Origin: Burkholderiaceae bacterium
GTDB taxonomy: Bacteria > Pseudomonadota > Gammaproteobacteria > Burkholderiales > Burkholderiaceae_C
Reading direction: 5' to 3'
Length of the DNA: 43,083 bases
NCBI GenBank assembly: GCA_028685665.1
Contig: JAQUDN010000007.1
Coordinates: 1 to 43,083 of the forward strand
In this document: piece by piece, positions 19,377 to 29,782 of the stretch
Layout of the letters: every line of letters begins with the position of its first letter
Position numbering within the stretch: the first letter of the stretch is position 1
Translations under genes and position numbers: made by a program
The notes under the pieces: generated by a model
Told to the model about the DNA's origin: nothing
Database searches by the model: none
The model's input: only the letters and a program-made list of their open reading frames with translations

Positions 19377-21059
19377 TCAGGCAGCGTCGCCATTCACCCA
19401 GCCCTTGAGAATATTAGCGACTGCCAAAGGATTTTCCATGGCAAGCACCCTCGCCTCTTCCAAGCGCAATTGCTCTGGCGAAGGCTCTTGAGGCGCATCT
19501 TTCTTCGCGGGAGAGGGCAGGGCAGGACGATCCGGCATTTCTGCCTCCAAAGCATCCAACTGTCCTCCGGCCACCGGCAAGAGACTCGGCTCAGGAGGGG
19601 GAGGACCTTTCAGAGCAGGACGAACCAAGCCCATCAGCACCAAGGCGCCAAACAACAGCATGCCCACCGGCCAAGCCAGTGTCTTGGCCCAATCCAAGAC
19701 CTCAGGCTGCCGCCAAATCGGCACATCGTTTGCCGGAGTGGCGTCGATCTGGAAAGGCGTATTCATCAGGTTGACCGAATCGCCACGGTCCTTGTTGAAA
19801 CCAATCGTTTCACGCACCAAGGCCGTCATCTGCTCCAACTGCTCGGGCGTCAGGGCCTTGGTCACGACCTTGCCGTTGTCCTCGGTGGACTGGTAATTCA
19901 CGACCACGGCGGCCGTCAAGCGCTTGACCGCACCCGAGCCCCCGCGTGTCACACGCACCGTCTTGTCCACTTCGTAATTGGTGGTCGATTCTTTTTTACT
20001 GGGCGTTTCGTCGGCACCTGGCTGCTGACCGGCTGCAGCGGGGGGAGGATTGGCCCCGTTGACGGGGGCTGCGGAGGGCGCAGGAGGCTGGTTGCTCACC
20101 GCTCCGGGCACCCCCGTCGCGTTCTTGTTTGCAGCCCCTCGGCTTTCGAGGACCTGTTGGCTGCGCACCACACTCGAATCTGGCGTCTGGTTGGGACGAA
20201 ACTGCTCCGAAGTGGACTCGGTCTGGCTGAAGTCCACTTCTGCAGACACCTGGGCCTTGACATTGTTGCGCCCTACCACGGGCTCCAGGATGTCTGTGAT
20301 CCGACGGGTCAGCTGCTGCTCAATCTGTTGAACATACATGAGCTGCTGGGCATCCACGGCAGCACCCGCAGCATCCGGGGACTGAGACAAGAGCTTGCCG
20401 GAATCGTCGAGCACACTCACCGCAGAAGGAGCCAGCTCAGGCACGCTCGACGCAACCAGGTGCACGATTCCAGCCAGCTGGGTCCGGTCCAAAATGCGCC
20501 CAGGGTGCAAACTGACCAAGACCGAAGCAGAGGGCTTTTGCTGCTCCCGGAAAAACCCATTCTGATTGGGCAAGGCCAAATGCACGCGCGCACCCTGCAC
20601 CGACGAAAGCGCCTGAATGGAGCGGGTCAACTCCCCCTCCAATCCCCGCTGAAAATTCAAACGCTCCTGAAACTGCGTGATCCCGAAGCGATTGGACTCC
20701 ATCAACTCAAAACCCGCGACCGATCCTTTGGGCAATCCCTGGGTCGCCAGGCGCAAACGCACGTCATGCACACGCTCTGAGGGAATCAGGATGGCGCCCC
20801 CCCCATCGGCATGCTTGTAGGGAACATTCATCTGCGACAACTGGGCCACGATGGCACCACCATCCTTATCGCTCAGATTGGCAAAAAGCACCCGGTAGTC
20901 TGGCTGCCGGCCCAGGACCACCGCGGCAATGGCCGCCGCCACCAGCAAAGCCGCACCCACTCCCAAGCGCAAGCGCTGCCCCCGGTCCAGGGCAGACAGC
21001 CGCTGCAGCCAGTTGGAGCTGGCAGGAGGGTTAACGGGAACTTCGGCAACTGCGGACAT
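19377..21059 (-). CDS. fliF: Flagellar MS-ring protein FliF
   Basis: DYRVLFANLSDKDGGAIVAQLSQMNVPYKHADGGGAILIPSERVHDVRLRLATQGLPKG; start at MSAVAEV. Confidence 0.97.
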   Translation of the reverse strand: MSAVAEVPVNPPASSNWLQRLSALDRGQRLRLGVGAALLVAAAIAAVVLGRQPDYRVLFANLSDKDGGAIVAQLSQMNVPYKHADGGGAILIPSERVHDVRLRLATQGLPKGSVAGFELMESNRFGITQFQERLNFQRGLEGELTRSIQALSSVQGARVHLALPNQNGFFREQQKPSASVLVSLHPGRILDRTQLAGIVHLVASSVPELAPSAVSVLDDSGKLLSQSPDAAGAAVDAQQLMYVQQIEQQLTRRITDILEPVVGRNNVKAQVSAEVDFSQTESTSEQFRPNQTPDSSVVRSQQVLESRGAANKNATGVPGAVSNQPPAPSAAPVNGANPPPAAAGQQPGADETPSKKESTTNYEVDKTVRVTRGGSGAVKRLTAAVVVNYQSTEDNGKVVTKALTPEQLEQMTALVRETIGFNKDRGDSVNLMNTPFQIDATPANDVPIWRQPEVLDWAKTLAWPVGMLLFGALVLMGLVRPALKGPPPPEPSLLPVAGGQLDALEAEMPDRPALPSPAKKDAPQEPSPEQLRLEEARVLAMENPLAVANILKGWVNGDAA

Positions 21060-21232
21060 TTCGCTTTCCAATTTGGCAGGCCGCTGAACGGTCCTGACGT
21101 GGCCTCGATTATTCGGGGACACCCCGGTGGATGTTCGCTGAATAAGCCGCGCATTTGACCATCATTTCCAGCAGATGGCCTGCGCAGGCCCGACTAGGAT
21201 TGCGTCATCCCCCATTCCCACTGGACACAGCC

Positions 21233-21544
21233 ATGGACCTCCGCATTTCAAGCGCTACCGCCCCTCTGACGGGCGCAGGCCTGACTCGCCGTGCTGCAGC
21301 GCCACAGAACGACGCCAACGACGTGGGATTCTCGGGGGCATTGAAAGGAGCCCTGCAGTCCGTGAGTGCAGCACAGAACCGTGCCGGAGATCTCCAGCAG
21401 GAAGTCCAGATGGAAAATCCTTCGGTGAGCCTCGAAGAAACCATGGTGGCGATTCAGAAAGCGCAGATTGGCTTCCAGGCCACCTTGCATGTGCGCAACC
21501 GCATGGTGCAGGCCTACACAGACATCATGAACATGCAGGTCTGA
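21233..21544 (+). CDS. fliE: Flagellar hook-basal body protein FliE
   Basis: ENPSVSLEETMVAIQKAQIGFQATLHVRNRMVQAYTDIMNMQV. Confidence 0.96.
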   Translation: MDLRISSATAPLTGAGLTRRAAAPQNDANDVGFSGALKGALQSVSAAQNRAGDLQQEVQMENPSVSLEETMVAIQKAQIGFQATLHVRNRMVQAYTDIMNMQV

Positions 21545-21627
21545 AGACCACCATCGGTCTGCGAGCGCCCGACTGCGCATCAAACCAAACTGCACGAAAG
21601 CTTGTCAGTACCATTTTCATAGCACAA

Positions 21628-21648
21628 AAGGCTTGCTGCGTAAGCCTT
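21628..21648. terminator. Hairpin between convergent fliE and fliT (AAGGCTT-GCTGCGT-AAGCCTT)
   Basis: Perfect 7-bp stem, 7-nt loop; followed by TTGTGC (TTTT across stem end) on the minus strand. Confidence 0.5.
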
Positions 21649-21707
21649 GAAAGCCGATTCCACCAAAAGAAAGCCCCGTTGCAGGGCCTCCCTCGGCACA
21701 CACCTGT

Positions 21708-22007
21708 TCAATGCATCATCAAAGGCTGGCCTTCGAACAAATGTTCGAATTGCGCCAGCCAGGGCTCGGCCAAATGCCGAATCTGGGCATCGTTGCGCAG
21801 GATGCGCTGCATGATGCGGGTCTTTTCACGGCGATGCTCTGGCAGCAGCGGATGCTCCTGGGACTTGAAACGCAACTGCTCAATCAGCACCGCACAAGCA
21901 CCTTCGTAACGCACCACACCATCCCAATCCTTGAGCTTGGCCGCTTCCAGCATTTTGGCACTGCTGTCTTCGATGGCTTTGTAGTAATCAATCAGCATGA
22001 GAGACAT
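21708..22007 (-). CDS. fliT: FliT-like flagellar chaperone
   Basis: Small helical protein directly downstream of fliS; position and size typical of FliT. Confidence 0.75.
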   Translation of the reverse strand: MSLMLIDYYKAIEDSSAKMLEAAKLKDWDGVVRYEGACAVLIEQLRFKSQEHPLLPEHRREKTRIMQRILRNDAQIRHLAEPWLAQFEHLFEGQPLMMH

Positions 22008-22010
22008 GAT

Positions 22011-22475
22011 TCAGGCCTCCATCATTACAGGACGGCCAGCTTCCCCAGCCCCGGACGTATTGGCAGAGACGCCACTCTTTTTGATTTCATTCCAGCTTTG
22101 CTCGATCGGCTCCACCAAACGCTGCACTTCGAGCAGCATGGAGTCATCGTTGTGAGCATTGGCCAAAATCAGGCGATGAATGCAGTAGTCATATAGAGCG
22201 CCCAGGTTTTCGGCCAACTCGCCCCCATGCTCTTTGTCCAGCGCCGTGCTCAGCCCCTCTTCAATGATTCGAATGGCCTTGGAGATAGAGTTGCACTTGA
22301 GGGGAACATCACCCCGCGCCAGGGCGCCGCGTGCTGCGGCAATCGCGTCGATTGCCCCTTTGAGCAACAAACTAACCAGTTGATGCTGGTCAATGGTGTG
22401 CATGCTGGTCTCAACGTTGATACGTTGGTACGCTGATGCAGCACGATTGCTGAATGGACTGTGGGTGCCGAACAT
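22011..22475 (-). CDS. fliS: Flagellin export chaperone FliS
   Basis: AYQRINVETSMHTIDQHQLVSLLLKGAIDAIAAARGAL; LYDYCIHRLILANAHND. Confidence 0.95.
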   Translation of the reverse strand: MFGTHSPFSNRAASAYQRINVETSMHTIDQHQLVSLLLKGAIDAIAAARGALARGDVPLKCNSISKAIRIIEEGLSTALDKEHGGELAENLGALYDYCIHRLILANAHNDDSMLLEVQRLVEPIEQSWNEIKKSGVSANTSGAGEAGRPVMMEA

Positions 22476-22542
22476 GCTTCTATCCTTGTATCTGGATACT
22501 TAAGTTATCGACAAGCCAATGGAAAACTGAAGGCCATGCACA

Positions 22543-24006
22543 TCATCCCGATGACTTATTCCACGTCGTGACCTGCTGCCCCACATAGGCACTCAGGGCA
22601 CTCAGACTGGACAACTTCGAATCCAGCGCACTGTATCGACGGTTCAATTGGACCTCCACATTGGCGGCACGTGCGTTGACCCGCGATTGATTGGCCGTAT
22701 TGCTGTCCAACATGCGCTGCAAGGAGTCATTTTTGGTCTTGAAAAAACCTTCATTTCCCAGCAGCGCCGCGGTCACCGCCTTGATCTTGACCGCCACACC
22801 ATCCGAGGACATGACATCGACCCCTCGAAACATGGCCTTGACCTGGTCAGGCTGGTCCAGCGCCTGAGAAAGCTTGGCCGTGTTGACTTCCAGATTCCCA
22901 TCGCGCTGCAAAGTGATTCCAATATCCGTCAAACGGGTAAATACAGACGAGCTGGAGGACACCGACTGCACCGCAGTGCGCAAAGCATTTTGCAAACTGA
23001 CCGTGGTGGAATCCCCCTGCAGCAAGCCGGCGGCTTTGGTACCCGCATCGTATTTGGTCGCCTCCGACAAAACACCATTGATATCGTTATAGGCCTTCAC
23101 GAAGGCATCAATGTTCTGCTGCACCGCAGACGTGTCTTTGGCCACGGTAATCTCGGAAGGTCCGGAGCCTCGGACCAAAACGTTCCCTGTCGCCGGATCG
23201 ACGACGTCCTCGGTCACCATCAAGGCCTTGAACGTGACGCCCGCCACCGTATTGCTGAAAGTGTTGGTATCCGAGCTCACGGCAATTCCATTGACGGTTG
23301 CCTGGGCGTTCGCCGCATATTGGCTGATCATGCTGCCATCCACCAATCTCGAAAGGCCGGCGTCATCCCCGGTCGATCCGTCGTCGTCTTCCACACTGAG
23401 CCGAAAACCAGCGCTCTGGCCTGTCCCGGTTCCCTTCAACAACAAACGCTCACTGTTCGTCGCCGGATCGGTCAGCACGGTCGCGGTCACGCCAATGCTG
23501 GCACCGTTGATTTTGCTGGCGATGCTGGCCACGGTATCTTCCGCGGTCACATCCAGTTCCACAGGGGTTCCCGATCGCGGCGTAAACGAGGCAGGAGAGA
23601 CACTCCACTGCCCCAGCTCCAGGCGCAGCTTGCCCGTGCCCAGCATGCCGCCAATGGGCATGAGGACGCCAGAGGCCTGGGCCTGCGCCTTGGCCAGGCC
23701 CTGGACACTCACGCTGAAAGAAGTCGGCAAAGTCCCCCCCGCAGCCGAAGCGGAGACAGCCGTCGAGTTGGAAGACATTGTGGACACGCCATTCCACCCC
23801 GTCACACTGGTGAGCTTGGATGCGGCATCCGACAAAGTGGAGACCAGTGACTTGATTTGGCCAAAAGCGGAGATTTTGGTTTGTACCGTCGTGGCCTGCA
23901 GCTTGAGCGCATCCAGTGGACGCTTCTCCAAAGTCACCAATTGCGAAACAATGGACTTGACATCCAGGCCGCCGCTACCGACACCGAGCGATGAAATCGT
24001 GGCCAT
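22543..24006 (-). CDS. fliD: Flagellar filament cap protein FliD
   Basis: GLDVKSIVSQLVTLEKRPLDALKLQATTVQTKISAFGQIKSLVSTLSDAASKL and FliD C-terminal domain; AGGAGG upstream of ATG. Confidence 0.96.
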   Translation of the reverse strand: MATISSLGVGSGGLDVKSIVSQLVTLEKRPLDALKLQATTVQTKISAFGQIKSLVSTLSDAASKLTSVTGWNGVSTMSSNSTAVSASAAGGTLPTSFSVSVQGLAKAQAQASGVLMPIGGMLGTGKLRLELGQWSVSPASFTPRSGTPVELDVTAEDTVASIASKINGASIGVTATVLTDPATNSERLLLKGTGTGQSAGFRLSVEDDDGSTGDDAGLSRLVDGSMISQYAANAQATVNGIAVSSDTNTFSNTVAGVTFKALMVTEDVVDPATGNVLVRGSGPSEITVAKDTSAVQQNIDAFVKAYNDINGVLSEATKYDAGTKAAGLLQGDSTTVSLQNALRTAVQSVSSSSSVFTRLTDIGITLQRDGNLEVNTAKLSQALDQPDQVKAMFRGVDVMSSDGVAVKIKAVTAALLGNEGFFKTKNDSLQRMLDSNTANQSRVNARAANVEVQLNRRYSALDSKLSSLSALSAYVGQQVTTWNKSSG

Positions 24007-24129
24007 ATCCACCTCCTGAAAACCAATCTACCCGTATTTTGCTGCGATTGCACAGGCCATGAAAGGGTGTCAAACACCCTAGATCACGCTCTTTTCTCAG
24101 GCAACAGCGGCTCCTCGTCAAAACACAAA

Positions 24130-24158
24130 AGACGGCGACAGAAAAACTGCCGCCGTCT
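24130..24158 (-). terminator. Rho-independent terminator of the minus-strand flagellin
   Basis: Minus strand AGACGGCGGCAG-TTTTT-CTGTCGCCGTCT followed by TTTGTGTTTT. Confidence 0.8.
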
Positions 24159-24208
24159 GGTGTTTGTCACACACCCAGATCCAGAGACTGGGCGACACAC
24201 TTTGCTGC

Positions 24209-25774
24209 TTACCGCAGCAAGGCCAGCACACCCTGTGGCAACTGATTGGCCTGGGCCACCATGGCGGTGCCTGCCTGTTGCAGGATCTGGGCACGCGACA
24301 GATTGGCTGTTTCCGCAGCGAAGTCGGTATCTTGAATCCGGCTGCGCGAAGCCGACAGGTTTTCCGAAGAAATCTGCAGATTGTTCACCGTGGTTTCGAA
24401 GCGGGACTGAAGCGCACCATAGCTTGCACGCTGGTTGTTGATGGCGGCCAAAGCCGAATCCACGATCGCCAAGGTCCGGTTGGCCGCATCGACAGATCCG
24501 ACATCCATGTTCTGGGCGGTCTGCAGTTGACCTGCCGAAGTGGTGCTCACCGTCAGGAAACCACCGCCAGCGGCAGCACCAGCAGAATCCACCACGCTGA
24601 ACGACTTGGAAGAATCCATCGTGATCTGGCCCGAAACCCACAGATCATCGGTACCAAATGCGCCCGCGCCTGCCTTGCCAGCAATCGCCGCACCCGCGCC
24701 ACCGGCCAGCGCCGTTGCGGCCGTGTCAGCGTTCGTGACATCAATGGTATTGGCTGCCACAGAGTCGTTCACCAAGCGAATGTCGTTGCCCGCAGCATTC
24801 GTCAGAACCAAGCCTGTCCCCGCATCGTTGAGCTTTGCGGTCACGCCCGTCTTCGCGGAAACATCGTTAAAAGCCTTCACGGCACCACTCAAGCCATCGG
24901 CCGTCAACGCGCTGACGGTAAAGCTGACCGTCTTGGGATCGGTCGAAGCATTGTCGGACACCACCTTCAATGTGTAGCTGTTGCCCGCCGCGAGCCCAGA
25001 CAAGCCCACCTGCGTCCGTGCGGTAGCGGAAACACCGGTTTGTTCGGACTGTGCATTCACCAGCGACGCCACATCCTTCGCAGAAGAGGCTGCAGGATAG
25101 GTAATCACCTGCTTGCCAAAGGCTCCATCCACCGTGAGCGTGCCGCCGGCAATATTGGAGGCACCAATCTTGCCTTGCGCAACCACGGCATTGGCAGTGC
25201 TGCCCACGGTCAAGTCACCAACGCCTGCCGTGGTGGCGGCTGCGGCCCCCCCAATGCGGTAATTACCATAGGATGAGGTGCTGAAGTTCGACGAAGTCGC
25301 CGTGATCGTCTGGTTGGCATTGGCGCCCACCTGGAAATCCGCAGCGGTGAAAGAACCATCAAGCAGCTTGCGGCCGTTGAACTCGGTCGTTTTGGCAATT
25401 CGATCCAACTCCGAAGTCAGCTGGTTCACTTCTGCATTCAAGGCCTGGCGATCGGATGCGGAGTTTGTGGCGTTCGCCGACTGAACGCCCAGCTCGCGAA
25501 TCCGCTGCAGGATGTCGCCGGAAGACTTCAAGGCGCCTTCTGCCGTTTGCGACAAGGAAATACCGTCATTCGCGTTGCGCACAGCCTGGTTCAGGCCACG
25601 GATCTGGCTGGTGAAGCGCTCCGAAATCGCCAAGCCCGCCGCATCATCCTTGGCGCTGTTGATACGCAGCCCTGAAGAGAGTCGACTGATCGCCGTGTTG
25701 AGCGCTGAGGCGTTTGCCCCCAGATTGCGCTGAGCGGTCAACGATGCGACGTTGGTATTGATGATGGCAGCCAT
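24209..25774 (-). CDS. fliC: Flagellin (copy 1)
   Basis: [64 protein letters not shown] and C-terminal [46 protein letters not shown]. Confidence 0.97.
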   Translation of the reverse strand: MAAIINTNVASLTAQRNLGANASALNTAISRLSSGLRINSAKDDAAGLAISERFTSQIRGLNQAVRNANDGISLSQTAEGALKSSGDILQRIRELGVQSANATNSASDRQALNAEVNQLTSELDRIAKTTEFNGRKLLDGSFTAADFQVGANANQTITATSSNFSTSSYGNYRIGGAAAATTAGVGDLTVGSTANAVVAQGKIGASNIAGGTLTVDGAFGKQVITYPAASSAKDVASLVNAQSEQTGVSATARTQVGLSGLAAGNSYTLKVVSDNASTDPKTVSFTVSALTADGLSGAVKAFNDVSAKTGVTAKLNDAGTGLVLTNAAGNDIRLVNDSVAANTIDVTNADTAATALAGGAGAAIAGKAGAGAFGTDDLWVSGQITMDSSKSFSVVDSAGAAAGGGFLTVSTTSAGQLQTAQNMDVGSVDAANRTLAIVDSALAAINNQRASYGALQSRFETTVNNLQISSENLSASRSRIQDTDFAAETANLSRAQILQQAGTAMVAQANQLPQGVLALLR

Positions 25775-25905
25775 TGCAAAACTCCTAAAAAACGAACCCA
25801 TACGTGGCGGTAAAGCCACTCAACTGCCAAGCCAGCTTGGCGGACGGTTCACACAGCTGAAAAGGGCCTCTGTGGAACGGCAGGGAACTGCCCCTGATGC
25901 ATGGG

Positions 25906-25932
25906 TTTTCGGATGCACTCCAAAAAACTTGA
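25906..25932 (-). promoter_or_regulatory. Sigma28 (FliA)-type promoter of flagellin copy 1
   Basis: Minus strand TCAAGTTT-N11-TCCGAAAA versus consensus TAAAGTTT-N11-GCCGATAA (7/8 and 6/8, exact 11-nt spacing). Confidence 0.75.
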
Positions 25933-26091
25933 GGCCCTAACGCAAAAGTTGCGGGGTTTTTTGACGTCTTATCACGCAAACAAGCCCAGGCCGACTCCCC
26001 ACAATTCACCCATCGTTCCCGATTTGTCTGCAGAACGGCGCAAACCCTCCCCGGCGCAGACGTGTGTTTACCGCCTTGAAGGAGCTATTCC

Positions 26092-27639
26092 ATGGCCGCC
26101 ACGATCAATACCAACGTCAGTTCTTTGACCGCGCAGCGGAACCTCACCGCTAACCAAGCCTCCCTGGCCACATCGATCCAGCGCTTGTCCTCAGGACTGC
26201 GCATCAACAGCGCCAAGGACGATGCGGCGGGCCTGGCGATTTCCGAGCGCTTCACCAGCCAGATTCGCGGACTGAACCAGGCGGCACGCAATGCGAATGA
26301 CGGAATCTCGCTGGCCCAGGTCACGGAAGGGGCCATGGCGTCCATGGGCAATATCCTGCAGCGGGTGCGTGAACTGGCCGTCCAATCGGCCAATGCGACC
26401 AACAGCGCAGGGGATCGACTGGCTTTGCAGCAAGAGGTCGGGCAATTGGTTTCCGAGCTGGACCGGATTTCGGTATCCACCGAGTTCAACGGCGCCAAAC
26501 TGTTGGATGGCTCGTTTGGCACGCAGCAATTCCAGGTCGGCGCCAATGCCAACCAGACCATCGTGGCCTCTACCGTCAACCTGCGCACCGGCGTATATGG
26601 CAATAACAAGGTCAATGCCTCTGGCTTGAACGCACAAAGCGCGGCCGGCCAGACCTCACCGTTCACGAACAGCATCGGCGGCGGCAATTTCACCATCAAT
26701 GGTTTTGTAGGTTCTGGGACCGTGAACGCAGCACCCAACGCCAGTGCAGCCCAAATGGTGACGGACATCAACCTATTGCGCGACCAGACGGGTGTCGAAG
26801 CATCGGCGCGCACTGAAATGCAGCTCGACTTTGCCTCTGCAGCCCCCAGCGCCTCGGCACCCGCCAGTTATACGATTCAACTGAGTTCGGGAACGGCAGC
26901 ACCCAAATCCATTTCGTTCACCGTCAGTGGCACGAATGTGAACGGCTTGTCGGAGGCCATCTCGGCACTCAACCAACAGTCGCCCAAAACCGGGGTCACA
27001 GCCTCCCTCACCCCGGACGGAAGCAAAGTGATTCTCACCAACGCGACGGGGGAAAACATTGATTTTGTGCTCCAGCCCGATATTGTTCCCGCGAATACAA
27101 AAACCCTGGACATTCAAAAACTCAACCAGAATGGCAGCCTGGGTGCTGCAGTCTCCATCGGAAACGGGGGCGCCCCCGCCACCCTTCAGGCCGTGGTGGG
27201 CGGCTATGTCATTCTGGACTCTCAAAAGTCCTTCAGCGTGCAGGATGCCTCGGGATACCAGTCCACAGGCGGCGTCTTCACCAGCCCCGCAGGGGCGGAC
27301 GATGACACTTCCAGCTCCCAGCTGCAAAAAGTGGAGAACCTGGATGTCACCAGCTTCAAAAGCGCAACCACTTCTCTCAAAGTAGTGGATTCGGCACTGG
27401 CTTACCTGAACGGCGAACGCGCCAAGCTGGGCGCCTTGCAATCGCGCTTTGAGACCAGCATTGCGGCCCTGAACATCACCTCCGAGAACCTCTCTGCCTC
27501 GCGCAGCCGGATTCTGGATGCCGACTTTGCCGCAGAAACCGCGAATCTGTCGCGCGTGCAGATTCTCCAGCAGGCTGGCACGGCCATGGTGGCCCAGGCC
27601 AATCAAATCCCACAGGGCGTTTTGGCACTGCTGAAATAA
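26092..27639 (+). CDS. fliC: Flagellin (copy 2)
   Basis: [55 protein letters not shown]-terminal [46 protein letters not shown]. Confidence 0.97.
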   Translation: MAATINTNVSSLTAQRNLTANQASLATSIQRLSSGLRINSAKDDAAGLAISERFTSQIRGLNQAARNANDGISLAQVTEGAMASMGNILQRVRELAVQSANATNSAGDRLALQQEVGQLVSELDRISVSTEFNGAKLLDGSFGTQQFQVGANANQTIVASTVNLRTGVYGNNKVNASGLNAQSAAGQTSPFTNSIGGGNFTINGFVGSGTVNAAPNASAAQMVTDINLLRDQTGVEASARTEMQLDFASAAPSASAPASYTIQLSSGTAAPKSISFTVSGTNVNGLSEAISALNQQSPKTGVTASLTPDGSKVILTNATGENIDFVLQPDIVPANTKTLDIQKLNQNGSLGAAVSIGNGGAPATLQAVVGGYVILDSQKSFSVQDASGYQSTGGVFTSPAGADDDTSSSQLQKVENLDVTSFKSATTSLKVVDSALAYLNGERAKLGALQSRFETSIAALNITSENLSASRSRILDADFAAETANLSRVQILQQAGTAMVAQANQIPQGVLALLK

Positions 27640-27664
27640 GATTGCTATCCAATAAATAGCAATC
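27640..27664. terminator. Perfect hairpin directly after flagellin copy 2 stop
   Basis: GATTGCTAT-CCAATAA-ATAGCAATC: perfect 9-bp inverted repeat, 7-nt loop; no T tract follows. Confidence 0.5.
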
Positions 27665-27882
27665 AAGGCAAGACTGTATTGGCTTCAAGGCCATTACAGA
27701 CCTCCAAAACCATCGCAGCATCGTCAGCCCATCTTGGGGTCGAACGGTGTCCACGGGCTTTTGGACCGTGCACAGCAGGAACCATCGGATAATGGGGCGG
27801 CCCCCTGCCCTTATTCCCTTTCTGCAGTCCACTGAACGCACCCCCGTCGGTTGGCACCACCCCCTGCACTCAAGACACCATC

Positions 27883-28743
27883 ATGTTTGTCATCATCGGT
27901 TACGTCGTCAGCATGGTTTGCATCTTCGGTGTGTACATCTTTCACGGGGGAAACATCAGTGTGATTTTGAAAGCGCTGCCGTTTGAAATGATCACCATCG
28001 GGGGGAGTGCGCTGGGCGCTTTCGTGGTGAACAACCAACCCAAGGTGCTCAAGGCCACGCTGGCGGCAATTCCTTCTGCGCTCAAGGGATCCAAATACAC
28101 CAAGGCCCGGTACCTTGAGCTGCTGTCCATGCTCTATGACATCCTGCAGAAAGCCCGCAAGGAAGGGCTGATGGCGATTGAAAGCGATGTGGAATCGCCC
28201 CACGATTCGGAAATTTTCAAAAAATACCCGACGGTCGGCTCCGACCACCATGTGATCGAATTCACCACCGATTACCTGCGCATGATGGTGTCAGGCAATC
28301 TGAACTCCCACGAAATTGAGGCGCTGATGGACAGCGAAATCGATACCCACCACCAGGAAGCGCACGCCCCGGTGGCCGCCATTGCACGACTGGCCGGCGC
28401 TTTGCCGGCTTTCGGCATTGTGGCGGCCGTGCTGGGGGTGGTGAACACGATGGGATCGGTGGGGCAGCCCCCCTCGGTACTGGGCGGCATGATTGCCTCG
28501 GCTTTGGTGGGCACGTTCCTGGGGATTTTGCTGGCCTACGGTTTTGTCGAGCCGCTGGGAGGTCTGCTCGAACAAAAAACAGAAGATGCCGCCAAAGAAT
28601 TCCAGTGCATCAAGTCCACCTTGCTCGCCAGCATGCAGGGATACAACCCCGCCACGGCCATCGAATTTGGCCGCAAGGTGCTTTTCTCGACAGATCGCCC
28701 CAGCTTCTCTGAACTGGAAAATCATGTCAAAGGCAAAAAGTAA
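27883..28743 (+). CDS. motA: Flagellar motor stator protein MotA
   Basis: FEMITIGGSALGAFVVNN, AHAPVAAIARLAGALPAFGIVAAVLGVVNTMGSV, ALVGTFLGILLAYGFVEPL. Confidence 0.97.
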   Translation: MFVIIGYVVSMVCIFGVYIFHGGNISVILKALPFEMITIGGSALGAFVVNNQPKVLKATLAAIPSALKGSKYTKARYLELLSMLYDILQKARKEGLMAIESDVESPHDSEIFKKYPTVGSDHHVIEFTTDYLRMMVSGNLNSHEIEALMDSEIDTHHQEAHAPVAAIARLAGALPAFGIVAAVLGVVNTMGSVGQPPSVLGGMIASALVGTFLGILLAYGFVEPLGGLLEQKTEDAAKEFQCIKSTLLASMQGYNPATAIEFGRKVLFSTDRPSFSELENHVKGKK

Positions 28744-28771
28744 GGCCTCTTTGGCATCGCATTGAGACACC

Positions 28772-29710
28772 GTGGCAGAAAAGAAACTCCAGCCCATCAT
28801 CATCAAGCGGATCAAGAAAGGTGGCCATGCCGTGCATGGTGGCGCCTGGAAGATCGCCTATGCCGATTTCGTGACGGCGATGATGGCGTTTTTCCTGCTG
28901 ATGTGGCTGCTGGGCTCCACCGCCAAAGGCGAGTTGCAAGGCATCTCGGACTATTTCAGCTCTCCATTGAAGGTCGCCATGATGGGGGGCGATGGCTCAG
29001 GCAATAGCTCCAGCGTGATCCCCGGCGGAGGCAACGACCTCACCAAAGTGCACGGGCAGGTCAAACGCTCCGACGCCGAAGAAGCCCGAAGCCGCCGGAT
29101 GAGCATGGACGCCAAACGCGCAGAACAAGCGCGGCAGGATGCCGATCGGATCAAAAATCTGCAAAACAAGATCGATGCCCTGATCACGGAAAACCCCCGG
29201 CTCAACGAATACAAAAGCCAGATTCGCATGGATGTCACGCCCGACGGACTGCAAATCCAGATCGTCGATGACCAGAACCGCCCCATGTTCGACAGCGGCA
29301 GTGCCCTGGTGAAACCGTATATGCGCGACATCCTGCGCGAAATTGGGACGGCCCTGGGCGGTGTGGAAAATCGCATCAGCCTGGCAGGCCACACCGATGC
29401 CGTGCCCTACGGCAACAGCGAGCGCGGATACAGCAACTGGGAGCTCTCAGCAGACCGTGCCAACGCATCCCGCAGAGAACTCGTTTCGGCCGGGATGCCC
29501 GATGCCAAACTGGGGCGTGTGGTCGGTTTGGCTGCCAGCGACCTGCTGGAGCCAGGCAATCCACGCGCACCAGCCAATCGGCGTATTACCATCACGGTAC
29601 TGACGCGCGAAGCAGAAGAAAGGCTCATGGGTAAAACAACGCCGGTCCCGCCCCCCCCTGAACCGGGTACCCCGGATGAAAAACAGGACAATCCGCCTGT
29701 CGCCAGGTAA
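28772..29710 (+). CDS. motB: Flagellar motor stator protein MotB
   Basis: GAWKIAYADFVTAMMAFFLLMWLLGS TM and OmpA-like domain (LAGHTDAVPYGN...SNWELSADRANASRRELV); GTG start. Confidence 0.97.
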   Translation: MAEKKLQPIIIKRIKKGGHAVHGGAWKIAYADFVTAMMAFFLLMWLLGSTAKGELQGISDYFSSPLKVAMMGGDGSGNSSSVIPGGGNDLTKVHGQVKRSDAEEARSRRMSMDAKRAEQARQDADRIKNLQNKIDALITENPRLNEYKSQIRMDVTPDGLQIQIVDDQNRPMFDSGSALVKPYMRDILREIGTALGGVENRISLAGHTDAVPYGNSERGYSNWELSADRANASRRELVSAGMPDAKLGRVVGLAASDLLEPGNPRAPANRRITITVLTREAEERLMGKTTPVPPPPEPGTPDEKQDNPPVAR

Positions 29711-29782
29711 CTGCAGAACCCCCTGCCTTCTTTCGCTGACCATGACATTCCTCCTTGCCATTTCCGACCGAAAGGGTCCCAA

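Noticed and set aside
19356-20780. 474-aa plus-strand ORF antisense to fliF
   Set aside because: Spurious His/Arg/Gln-rich shadow frame of fliF.
22648-23850. 400-aa plus-strand ORF antisense to fliD
   Set aside because: Shadow frame opposite fliD with no domain-like features.
24064-24080. Hairpin AGGGTGT-CAA-ACACCCT upstream of fliD
   Set aside because: Real inverted repeat, but short, 3-nt loop, no T tract or start-site evidence to assign a function.
25970-26020. Possible sigma28 -10 (GCCGACTC or CCCGATTT) for flagellin copy 2
   Set aside because: No matching -35 at 11-nt spacing on the plus strand.
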